From Sulfurimonas sp. (GTDB lineage Bacteria; Campylobacterota; Campylobacteria; Campylobacterales; Sulfurimonadaceae), in the NCBI RefSeq assembly GCF_028714655.1, contig NZ_JAQTLY010000012.1:1-64000 (forward strand): a stretch of 64,000 nucleotides of DNA, given 5' to 3'. A program made the translations under genes and the position numbers. Positions 8,077-16,469 of this stretch are shown one piece after another; the stretch's first letter is position 1; the number at the start of each line of letters is the position of its first letter. The notes under the pieces are model-generated. The model ran no database searches, was not told where the DNA came from, and was given only the letters and a program-made list of their open reading frames with translations.

Positions 8077-9645
8077 ATGAAATACTTAATGGCAATAGAC
8101 GCAGGAACAGGAAGCGTTAGAGCGGTTATCTTTGATACCTTGGGCAATCAGATAAGCGTGGCTCAAAAAGAGTGGATGCACTTGGAAGAAGAGGGCGTGC
8201 CAAACTCTATGAGTTTTGATTTTAAGAAGAACTGGGCACTTGTGTGTGAGTGTATAAAGGAGTCGCTCAAAGCGGCAAATCTAAGCGGCGAAGATATAGC
8301 CGCTCTTAGTGCAACGAGTATGCGTGAGGGAATCGTTCTTTATGACAAAGACGGCAATGAGCTTTGGGCGGTTGCAAATGTCGATGCGAGGGCGGATAAA
8401 GAGGCAAGATACCTAAAAGAGCATTTTAAGGGCATCGAAGAAGAGTTTTACAAAGAGTCGGGGCAGACTTTTGCGCTTGGGGCAATACCTCGTATCATGT
8501 GGTTAAAGAACAATAGAGCAGAACTTTATGAGAGAGTGGCGAAAATCTCTATGATTGGGGATTGGATTTTGGCTAAACTTTGCGGAGTTATCGCCACGGA
8601 TCCGAGTAATGGTGGAACAACTGGGATATTTTCTTTGAAAAATCGTGATTGGGTCGGCGAAATGGCAAAGAGAGTTGGACTTAAGGATGACATCTTCCCT
8701 AAAGTTTTGGAAGTGGGAACTCTTATGGGGAGTGTTACGGACAAGGCTTCAAAAGAGAGCGGCTTGTCGATAAACACTAAAGTAGTTATGGGCGGTGGCG
8801 ATGTTCAGCTCGGTTCGGCAGGGCTTGGAGTTGTTGAGATCGGACAAGTTGCGATTCTCGGCGGTTCTTTTTGGCAGCAGGTGGTAAATATAGACAAAAA
8901 TACACCTCCCCCGCTTGATATGAACATAAGAGTAAATCCGCATGTGATTCCAAACCTCTCTCAGGCGGAGGGGATTACATTTTTCAGCGGTCTGGTTATG
9001 AGATGGTTTAGGGATGCTTTTTGCGATATGGAGAAGCTTCAAGCAAAAGAGCAAGGTGTGGATGTTTACGCACTTATGGAAGAAAAAGCCGCATCCGTTC
9101 CCGCAGGTTCATACGGAATTTTGCCGATTTTTTCGGACAGTATGAAATACTCTAAATGGTACCACGCGGCTCCGAGTTTTTTAAACCTTAGCATAAACCC
9201 CGAAATTTGCAACCGTGCATCAATGTTTAGAAGCCTGCAGGAAAATGCGGCAATAGTTTCAAGCATAAATCTTGATAAAATAAAAGAGTTTACTGATGTA
9301 AAAATAGAGACAATAGTTTTTGCAGGCGGTGCAAGCAAAGGCAAACTTTGGTCTCAAATAGTTGCAGATGTGACGGGGTGCAGAGTCAAAATCCCCAAAG
9401 TAACCGAAGCAACCGCGCTGGGTGCGGCTATGGCGGCAGGTGTGGGTGCGGGAATATACAGAGATATGTCAAGTGCGGCAAAAGAGTTGGTGGTTTGGGA
9501 TAAAGCCTATGAACCAAATATGGAAAATAAAAAAATTTACGATGAGATAAAAATAAAGTTTCAAAAAGCATATGAAGCACAGTTGAAGTTAGTTGATGAT
9601 AATATCACGGCTTCAATGTGGAGAGCGCCTGGTCTTACTCTTTAA
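8077..9645 (+). CDS. lsrK: Autoinducer-2 kinase (LsrK)
   Basis: This FGGY-family kinase of about 522 residues aligns along its whole length with LsrK as remembered from E. coli. Shared stretches include DAGTGSVRAVIF, SMREGIVLYD, NVDARA, the catalytic GGGDVQLG, NVRVNPHVIP-like NIRVNPHVIP, MRWFRDAFC, WYHAAPSF and FAGGASKGKLWSQI. LsrK phosphorylates the quorum signal AI-2 (DPD) in the cytoplasm. ATG 8077 follows AAAAAAGG; the reading frame from 8035 would begin inside the inverted repeat. No lsr transporter, LsrR or LsrF/G gene is nearby, so this is an isolated copy. metK, whose product SAM is the distant source of AI-2, follows. A different sugar-like substrate is possible, but the match is much closer to LsrK than to xylulokinase. 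Confidence 0.88.
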   Translation: MKYLMAIDAGTGSVRAVIFDTLGNQISVAQKEWMHLEEEGVPNSMSFDFKKNWALVCECIKESLKAANLSGEDIAALSATSMREGIVLYDKDGNELWAVANVDARADKEARYLKEHFKGIEEEFYKESGQTFALGAIPRIMWLKNNRAELYERVAKISMIGDWILAKLCGVIATDPSNGGTTGIFSLKNRDWVGEMAKRVGLKDDIFPKVLEVGTLMGSVTDKASKESGLSINTKVVMGGGDVQLGSAGLGVVEIGQVAILGGSFWQQVVNIDKNTPPPLDMNIRVNPHVIPNLSQAEGITFFSGLVMRWFRDAFCDMEKLQAKEQGVDVYALMEEKAASVPAGSYGILPIFSDSMKYSKWYHAAPSFLNLSINPEICNRASMFRSLQENAAIVSSINLDKIKEFTDVKIETIVFAGGASKGKLWSQIVADVTGCRVKIPKVTEATALGAAMAAGVGAGIYRDMSSAAKELVVWDKAYEPNMENKKIYDEIKIKFQKAYEAQLKLVDDNITASMWRAPGLTL

Positions 9646-9707
9646 TGCAGGAGACCAAAACCAAAATGCGTCCTCTAAACTAGTCTGTTTTTACATTAAA
9701 CTTCTTA

Positions 9708-9803
9708 CATAACCTAAAAATTAGATTCCAAATCAAGTTTGGAATGACGAGATTTAATAGTTTTCGTCATCCTGAACTTGATTCAGGATCTTTGGTTTGC
9801 AAG
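9708..9803. repeat. Dispersed palindromic repeat ('FRHPELDSGS' type)
   Basis: The element reads CATAACCT..AGATTCCAAATCAAGTTTGGAATGACGA and then CGTCATCCTGAACTTGATTCAGGATC, each half being a hairpin. Near-identical copies lie at 19675-19770 and 31053-31170. Read through, it gives the spurious peptide FRHPELDSGS. It explains the false N-terminal extension of metK from 9744. Confidence 0.85.
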
Positions 9804-9839
9804 AAATCTATTCAGGCTGATAATAACTCAAGGAAAAAG

Positions 9840-11039
9840 ATGTATTTATTTACAAGTGAAGTAGTAAGCCCGGGACATCCCGATAAATGTGCGGATATTA
9901 TCGCAGACAGTATAGTCGATAGACTTATCATCGGAGACCCGAAATCAAGAGTTGCATCAGAGGTTTTTGTTGCAGGAAAACATATAGTAATCGGCGGAGA
10001 GGTAACCTCAAAAACTAGAGTTACGACTGAAGATTATAAAAAAATCGTTCATGATGCGCTTGTGGGCATTGGCTATGACGGGAATCCCTACTTTACAAGA
10101 GAGGAGTGCCTGCATCCAGAAGATGTAGAACTTCAAGTGCTTTTAAATGCACAATCTCCGGATATCAACCAAGGTGTTGACCAAGAAGACGGCGAGACGG
10201 GTGCGGGTGATCAGGGGATAATGTTTGGTTATGCCGACATCGAGACAAAAAACTTTATGCCGAGTGCTATCACTTACGCAAGAGTTTTGATGGAAAAAGT
10301 CTATAACTTTGCGAAGGAAAATCCGTCTAAGCTAGGTGTTGACATAAAGACTCAAGTTACTATGGATTACGGCAAAAAAGAGAACTTTGAGAAGTGCCAA
10401 CCGCAAAAAATCCATACTATCGTCGTATCTGCTCCATGTGTAAATACGATGGACATAGTTGCCGTTAGAAAGCTTATCGGTGAACTTATAGACGATGCAG
10501 GGCTTCCAAGTGAGTTATACAATAAAAACGATTGTATCATTCACATTAACCCGACGGGAAAATATGTATCCCACTCTTCACTGCACGATTCAGGGTTGAC
10601 GGGCAGAAAACTTATTGTCGACAGTTTTGGCGGTTACGCACCTATCGGGGGCGGAGCGCAGAGTTCTAAAGATTATACGAAAGTAGACAGAAGCGGACTT
10701 TATGCGGCACGATACATCGCAAAACATATCGTTGCAGCAGGACTTGCTAAAAAAGCGTTAGTTCAGATCTCTTATGCAATCGGAGTTGCACGCCCGACCT
10801 CAGTTGCGGTTGACACTTACGGAACGGTAATTAGCGGCTTAGATGATGATAAATTATCAGAGTTTGTGTTGAATAACTTCCCTCTGACTCCAAATTGGAT
10901 TACACGAAAATTTAAGTTAGATTATCCCTCAAAAGAGACATTCTTGTATGCGGATGTTGCGGCTCGCGGACAAGTAGGACAGAGTGATTATCCATGGGAA
11001 AAGCTTGATGAGTTAGAGAAATTTGAGGCTCTTAAATAA
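9840..11039 (+). CDS. metK: S-adenosylmethionine synthetase
   Basis: The enzyme makes S-adenosylmethionine from ATP and methionine. The true start is ATG 9840 (MYLFTSEVVSPGHPDKCAD), preceded by AAGGAAAA; the longer frame from 9744 translates the repeat upstream. The 399-residue protein has the P-loop-like GAGDQGIMFGYA and the KVDRSGLYAARY segment. The usual RHGGGAFSGKD loop reads PIGGGAQSSKD here, a variant also remembered from Campylobacter, so it is a lineage trait and not damage. The next gene, mqnE, begins 2 bases after the stop. Confidence 0.96.
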   Translation: MYLFTSEVVSPGHPDKCADIIADSIVDRLIIGDPKSRVASEVFVAGKHIVIGGEVTSKTRVTTEDYKKIVHDALVGIGYDGNPYFTREECLHPEDVELQVLLNAQSPDINQGVDQEDGETGAGDQGIMFGYADIETKNFMPSAITYARVLMEKVYNFAKENPSKLGVDIKTQVTMDYGKKENFEKCQPQKIHTIVVSAPCVNTMDIVAVRKLIGELIDDAGLPSELYNKNDCIIHINPTGKYVSHSSLHDSGLTGRKLIVDSFGGYAPIGGGAQSSKDYTKVDRSGLYAARYIAKHIVAAGLAKKALVQISYAIGVARPTSVAVDTYGTVISGLDDDKLSEFVLNNFPLTPNWITRKFKLDYPSKETFLYADVAARGQVGQSDYPWEKLDELEKFEALK

Positions 11040-11041
11040 TT

Positions 11042-12097
11042 ATGAGCCTTAAAGATAAGATTTTAGCAGGAGAGAGAGTCGACTTTGACGAAGCGCTCTC
11101 TCTTTATAAGATGGATTTATTTGATCTTGGTGAGTTAGCTGATATTATAAGAAAAAAACTTCACGGTAAAAAAACATACTACAACATAAACCGCCACATA
11201 AATCCGACAAATGTTTGTGCGGATATTTGCAAATTTTGCGCTTACAGTGCGACGAGAAAAAATCCAAATCAGTACACGATGACGCACGAACAGATAATGG
11301 AAATCGTAAAAGATGCCTCCATGCGTGGTATTAAAGAGGTTCATATCGTCTCTGCCCATAACCCAAATACGGGGCTTGAGTGGTACTTGGAAATTTTTAA
11401 AAAGATAAAAACTGCTTATCCTCATCTGCATGTAAAAGCTCTTACCGCCGCAGAGGTTGATTTTCTTTCACGCCATTACGGTAAAACTTACGATGAGATA
11501 CTTGATTTGATGGTTGAAAACGGTGTTGATTCTATGCCGGGCGGGGGAGCCGAGATCTTTGATGAAGAGGTGCGTGACTATATCTGTAAAGGCAAAGTTA
11601 CATCCGCTCAGTGGCTGGAGATTCATAGAAAGTGGCATGAAAGAGGCAAAAAAAGCAATGTTACTATGCTTTTTGGGCATGTGGAAAGCCGTGCAAACCG
11701 CATAGACCATATGATGCGTATAAGAGAACTTCAAGACATTACGCATGGATTTAACTGCTTTATCCCGCTTGTTTACCAAAAAGAAAACAACTACTTAAAT
11801 ATAAAAGACCCCATAACCGCAAACGAGATTTTAAAAACTATGGCGATAAGCCGCATAGTTTTAGATAATGTACCAAACATAAAAGCGTACTGGGTAACTT
11901 CAACCGTAGGGTTGGCATTGGTCGCTCAAGAGTTCGGCGCAAATGACCTAGACGGAACCATAGAAAAAGAGTCTATAAACTCGGCGGCAGGCGCAAAGAG
12001 CGCAAACGGAATAAATCTTGAGGAGTTTAGATCGCTTATAAAAAACAGCGGTTTCGTGCCCGTTGAGAGAGACAGTCTTTATAACGAAATAGATTAA
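11042..12097 (+). CDS. mqnE: Aminodeoxyfutalosine synthase (radical SAM)
   Basis: This radical SAM enzyme of the futalosine route to menaquinone joins SAM's adenosyl group to the product of MqnA. The protein is 351 residues. The iron-sulfur motif CADICKFC (CX3CX2C) is near residues 60-67, followed by YSATRKNPNQY, VHIVSAHNP and MPGGGAEIFDEEVR, all typical of MqnE/MqnC/CofH relatives. MqnE is favoured over MqnC by the HINPTNVC...CAYSA pattern and size. Its position directly after metK fits a SAM-using enzyme. Campylobacterota are known to use this pathway. Confidence 0.88.
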   Translation: MSLKDKILAGERVDFDEALSLYKMDLFDLGELADIIRKKLHGKKTYYNINRHINPTNVCADICKFCAYSATRKNPNQYTMTHEQIMEIVKDASMRGIKEVHIVSAHNPNTGLEWYLEIFKKIKTAYPHLHVKALTAAEVDFLSRHYGKTYDEILDLMVENGVDSMPGGGAEIFDEEVRDYICKGKVTSAQWLEIHRKWHERGKKSNVTMLFGHVESRANRIDHMMRIRELQDITHGFNCFIPLVYQKENNYLNIKDPITANEILKTMAISRIVLDNVPNIKAYWVTSTVGLALVAQEFGANDLDGTIEKESINSAAGAKSANGINLEEFRSLIKNSGFVPVERDSLYNEID

Positions 12098-12106
12098 GGA
12101 ATAGTC

Positions 12107-14217
12107 ATGGGCGCATTAACGAAAGAGACAAAGGTTACACTGCTCTACATAGCAATTGCATTTTTGTTTTCTGTTGCCGTTCGTTTGATTTGGTACTATC
12201 AGTTTAGCGGATATGAGCCGTTTATATTTAACTCTCAGTTTATGATAAATACAAATGACGGTTACTACTATGCAGAGGGTGCAAGAGATATCTTAAGCGG
12301 CATTAATCAACAAAACGATTTGTCCCCGATTGACTCTGCCGCTTCACGGCTGACGGCTTTTTTTGCGACTATCTTGCCTATCTCTTTTGAGAGTCTGATT
12401 TTATTTATGCCGGTAGTTTTAAGTTCTCTTATCGTCGTGCCTATAATACTAATTGCAAAAAATTTAAAAAATTTAGAGATGGGTCTTATTGCCGCACTTT
12501 TGGCAAGCATTGCACATAGTTACTACAACCGAACCATGATCGGTTACTATGACACCGATATGTTAAACATAGTATTGCCTATGTTTCTGCTCTGGTCGAT
12601 TATCTGGGCGATAAAAACAAATGAAGATAAATATCTTCTTATTACTGCATTTGATATTTTGGTGTATAGATGGTGGTATCCTCAAAGTTACTCATTAGAG
12701 TTTGCATTTTTCGGTCTTATACTTTTTTATGCTTTGGTGTTTGATAGAAAAAACCTCTACAATTATAAACTTTTAGCTCTTATGATGTTTGCAATGTTAA
12801 ATCTTGACGGATTTATACGATTTCCTTTGGTTTTAGCTGCTTTTTATATCTCTAAGCGGTTCGATAAGTATGTTTACCATATTTTAGCCGCATCCGTAGT
12901 TCTCTTTTTTGCTTCAGACGGATTTAATCCTATCTGGGTTCAATTAAAAGGTTATGTATTTAAAGATGCTCTAGTCGTAGGCGAAGAGGGGATGAAACTT
13001 CACTTTTATTCCGTTATGCAGACTATCAGAGAAGCGGGAAAAATCCCTTTTGAGACATTTGCGGATCGTATTAGTGGACATATGGTTACATTTGTTGCTT
13101 CTGTTGTCGGGTTTGCATATTTGGCGTATAGACATAAAATCATGCTTTTTGGACTTCCTTTAATAGGTCTTGGTTTTATAGCTTCGGTCGGAGGGCTTAG
13201 ATTACCATCTATGCAGTTCCCGTTTTGGCTTTTGGAGTTGCTTTTTTGATTACGGAAGCCGCACGGTTTATGCCGACTCTAAGACTTAAGTTTTTAGCTA
13301 TGACGGCACTTGCTTTGGCGATTTTATATCCAAATATTGTTCATATTAAAGATTACAGAGTTCCTACGGTATTTAATGTCGATGAGGTAAAAGTTTTAGA
13401 TAAACTAAAAAATATAGCAGGCAGGGAAGATTATGTAATCTCTTGGTGGGATTACGGCTACCCTATAAGATACTATAGTGATGTTAAAACGCTCATAGAC
13501 GGCGGAAAACATGACGGAGATGTAAATTTTCCGGTTAGTCTTATGCTTACAAATTCGCCGGATGTTTCGGCAAAGATGGCAAGGCTTGATGTTGAATACA
13601 CAGAGAAAACATTTAAGTCGGCACAAGAGAAGATTGATAAAAATCTAACAATATTTTCAAATATCGAGCAGATGACAAAAGAGTACGGTTTTAACGATAC
13701 AAACGACTTTTTGCTCTCGCTTCAAACAGATATGAAACTGCCTAAAAAGAGCAGAGATATCTACTTTTTTCTTCCGTTTAGGATGTTAGATATCTATCCG
13801 ACCGTCAATACATTTTCAAATATTAATTTAATGAACGGAGAGATGAAAAGTCAGCCTCTGTTTTATGCATCTAAGATGTTTAAACAAGAACAAAATATAG
13901 TAAATCTCGGGCAGGGAATTTTGTTTGATTTGCAAGGTGCAACGGTGACAATCAACAACAATAAAATGCCGATAAAAAGATTTGTTCAAACTTCATACGA
14001 TAAAGAGATGAAATTTCAAAAAAACATACAACTCGCAAATCCTACGGCAACCGTAAATATAGTTTATATGTCAAGTTACAACACTTTTTTAGTTCTTGAT
14101 GAAAAAACATATAATTCGCTCACAATTCAGTTGATGGTTTTGGAAGAGTATGATAAAATGTTGTTTGAAGAGGTAATCTTAACTCCTCTTGCAAAAGTCT
14201 ATAAATTAAAAATTTAA
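12107..14217 (+). pseudogene. pglB: PglB-type oligosaccharyltransferase (STT3 family), interrupted by a frameshift
   Basis: The enzyme moves a lipid-linked glycan onto asparagine in secreted proteins. Two overlapping frames (12107-13249 and 13225-14217) together make one protein of about 703 residues, close to the 713 of Campylobacter jejuni. The first frame holds TNDGYYYAEGARD, GYYDTDMLN and the TIRE motif with many membrane segments. The second holds the signature WWDYGYP (about residue 446 of the joined protein). At 13202-13203 the sequence has TT where TTT would restore LRFTIYAVPV and continue into the second frame. The rest of the gene is undamaged, so this is either a very recent mutation or a one-base sequencing error. 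galU follows after 12 bases. Confidence 0.88.
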
Positions 14218-14229
14218 AAAGGTTAGTAA

Positions 14230-15072
14230 ATGCCTCAAAATACTACAAAAATTAAAAAATGTCTTTTCCCCGCAGCGGGTTACGGAACTAGATTTCTTCC
14301 GGCTACAAAAGCTATACCAAAAGAGATGCTCCCGATTCTTACAAAACCGCTTTTACAGTACGGTGTGGAAGAGGCACTAGGTGCAGGTGTCGGCAATATG
14401 GCGATTGTTACGGGTCGTGGCAAGCGCGCGATTGAGGATCATTTTGATATCTCCTATGAACTTGAACATCAAATCAAAGGAACATCCAAAGAGCACTATT
14501 TAACTGAAATAAGATCTGTTATTACAAAATGTACTTTTTCATACACTAGACAGATTGAGATGAAAGGTTTGGGTCATGCGATTCTCTGCGGTGAGCCTAT
14601 TATCGGGTATGAACCGTTTGCGGTAATTTTAGCAGATGATTTATGTGACAATAACGGCGGTGATTCCGTGTTGGCTCAGATGGTAAAACTATATGAAAAA
14701 TATCAGTGTTCTATCGTAGCAGTCGAAGAGATACCCTCAGAAGACAGTAACAAGTACGGCGTCATTGCAGGTAATGAAGAAGAAGAGGGTATATTTAGAG
14801 TAACGGATATGGTAGAAAAACCGGAACCAAAAGACGCACCGTCAAACTTGGCTATTATCGGAAGATATATCCTTACACCCGATATTTTTGACATCATAAG
14901 AGAGACAAAACCGGGAAAAGGCGGAGAAATTCAAATCACCGATGCTCTTTTAGCTCAAGCAAAAAAGGGTAAAGTTATAGCATACAAATTTAAGGGCAAA
15001 AGATTTGACTGCGGAAGCGTTGACGGATTTGTAGAGGCGACAAACTACTTTTATAACAAAAGCAAGGCATAA
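14230..15072 (+). CDS. galU: UTP-glucose-1-phosphate uridylyltransferase
   Basis: The enzyme makes UDP-glucose from UTP and glucose 1-phosphate for surface polysaccharides. The 280-residue protein has the nucleotide-binding start AAGYGTRFLPATKAIPKEMLP, LADDLCD and VEKPEPKDAPSNLAI. The spacing of 12 bases from pglB and 2 bases to pgi suggests one transcript. Length and motifs are standard. Confidence 0.95.
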   Translation: MPQNTTKIKKCLFPAAGYGTRFLPATKAIPKEMLPILTKPLLQYGVEEALGAGVGNMAIVTGRGKRAIEDHFDISYELEHQIKGTSKEHYLTEIRSVITKCTFSYTRQIEMKGLGHAILCGEPIIGYEPFAVILADDLCDNNGGDSVLAQMVKLYEKYQCSIVAVEEIPSEDSNKYGVIAGNEEEEGIFRVTDMVEKPEPKDAPSNLAIIGRYILTPDIFDIIRETKPGKGGEIQITDALLAQAKKGKVIAYKFKGKRFDCGSVDGFVEATNYFYNKSKA

Positions 15073-15074
15073 AA

Positions 15075-16286
15075 ATGAATTATCAGCATAATTTTAACCC
15101 TACTATATCCGATGATGATGTTTTTGGCGAGATTGTAAAAGAGAAAGAGTTTATAGGGTACTATAACCTCGCTTTTGCAGATACATCGAGTTATAAAGAG
15201 TATGCTTCAACCGTAAAACAAAAAAACATAGTCGTTATCGGTATAGGCGGCAGTACGCTTGGAACTTATGCTATATATAAATTTTTAAAACACTCTAAGC
15301 GCTTGAGTAAAAAACTCTACTTTTTAGAGACTACCGACCCAATAGATATAAAATCAAAAATAGAGAATATAGACTTAAACGACACTCTTTTTATCGTTAT
15401 ATCCAAGTCGGGTACGACGGTTGAAACGGTTGCTATTTTCAAATATATCAACTCTTTAATCAAGTGCGATAAAAACAATACTCTTGTTATAACCGAGAGT
15501 GATTCTAAGTTAAATGCTTATGCAAAAGCAAACGATATAAAAAGCTTTGAAATTCCTAAAGATGTAGGCGGGAGATTTTCTGTTTTTAGTGCAGTAGGGC
15601 TACTTCCTCTTGCAATCGTAGGTATAGATATAGACAAACTTCTAAACGGTACAAAAGATGTGCATGACTCCTTCTTTAATCAAGGCGAAGTTTACTCCAG
15701 AATATTGAAAAAAGCGAGATTTTTTGTAGAGAACAAAAGTTGTTTCAATATCAATGTGGTTTTTTCCTACTCTTCAAGGTTAGAGGGTTTTAATAAGTGG
15801 TACATTCAGCTTTGGGGCGAGAGCTTAGGTAAGATTGATATTAACGGAGTAAAACAGGGGCTTACCCCGATGGGAATTATCGGACCCGTTGATCAGCACT
15901 CCTTTTTGCAGCTTATAGTTGAGGGCAGAAGAGACAAAACCCTCACCGTTATAAAAGTGGATCATTTCGATAACAACTTAAAAATTCCGCAGATAAAACT
16001 TGAAGGTCTTGGCGAACTTGACTATCTTGACAATATAGAGTTTTCTTCGCTTATAAATAAACAAGCCGATGCGACTATAGAATCTATCAATAACCTAGAA
16101 GATATACCGTGCGATGTTATGACAATAGAAAGTGTGAGTGAGAGAAGTATCGCAAGTCTGATGTACGAGTATGAACTGTTGACATCCGTATGTGCAAAGC
16201 TTATGTATATAGATGCGTACAATCAACCTGGCGTTGAAGCAGGAAAAATTATCTTAAAGCAAAAATTACAAAACGCAAAAAAATAG
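15075..16286 (+). CDS. pgi: Glucose-6-phosphate isomerase (short form)
   Basis: The enzyme interconverts glucose 6-phosphate and fructose 6-phosphate. At 403 residues it is the short form typical of Campylobacter-like bacteria, against ~550 in E. coli. SIS-domain motifs GIGGSTLGTYA, ISKSGTTVET and the C-terminal QPGVEAGK are all visible. It starts 2 bases after galU, linking sugar-phosphate supply to UDP-glucose synthesis. Confidence 0.94.
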   Translation: MNYQHNFNPTISDDDVFGEIVKEKEFIGYYNLAFADTSSYKEYASTVKQKNIVVIGIGGSTLGTYAIYKFLKHSKRLSKKLYFLETTDPIDIKSKIENIDLNDTLFIVISKSGTTVETVAIFKYINSLIKCDKNNTLVITESDSKLNAYAKANDIKSFEIPKDVGGRFSVFSAVGLLPLAIVGIDIDKLLNGTKDVHDSFFNQGEVYSRILKKARFFVENKSCFNINVVFSYSSRLEGFNKWYIQLWGESLGKIDINGVKQGLTPMGIIGPVDQHSFLQLIVEGRRDKTLTVIKVDHFDNNLKIPQIKLEGLGELDYLDNIEFSSLINKQADATIESINNLEDIPCDVMTIESVSERSIASLMYEYELLTSVCAKLMYIDAYNQPGVEAGKIILKQKLQNAKK

Positions 16287-16318
16287 AGATTAAAAAGCTC
16301 TATTGTGGATTTAAAAAC

Positions 16319-16469
16319 TAGATTGCCGCGTCGCAAGCTCCTCGCAATGACAAGTGAAACAATCTTTCTCTTCTCGTCATTGAGATTGCCACGGCTAAAG
16401 CCTCGCAATGACGAGTGAAGCAATATCTCTTCTTTCGTCATTGCGAGGAGCAAAGCGACGCGGCAATCT
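16319..16469. repeat. Three tandem copies of the 'HCEEQSDAA' palindromic repeat
   Basis: Three units of AGATTGCC...GCAATGACGAG alternate with short AT-rich links. The last unit (16437-16469) reads CGTCATTGCGAGGAGCAAAG followed by CGACGCGGCAATCTA. Each forms a hairpin. The unit ends exactly in the stop codon of the leftward mutS7 gene. Small reading frames here give the familiar spurious peptide [10 protein letters not shown] and are not genes. Confidence 0.88.

Noticed and set aside
9744-9839. Longer N terminus of metK
   Set aside because: It translates the palindromic repeat (FRHPELDSGS), and the real ATG at 9840 has a ribosome site and the family's N terminus.
13190-13250. Programmed frameshift in pglB
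   Set aside because: No slippery heptamer or downstream stem is visible, and a single missing T explains the break more simply.
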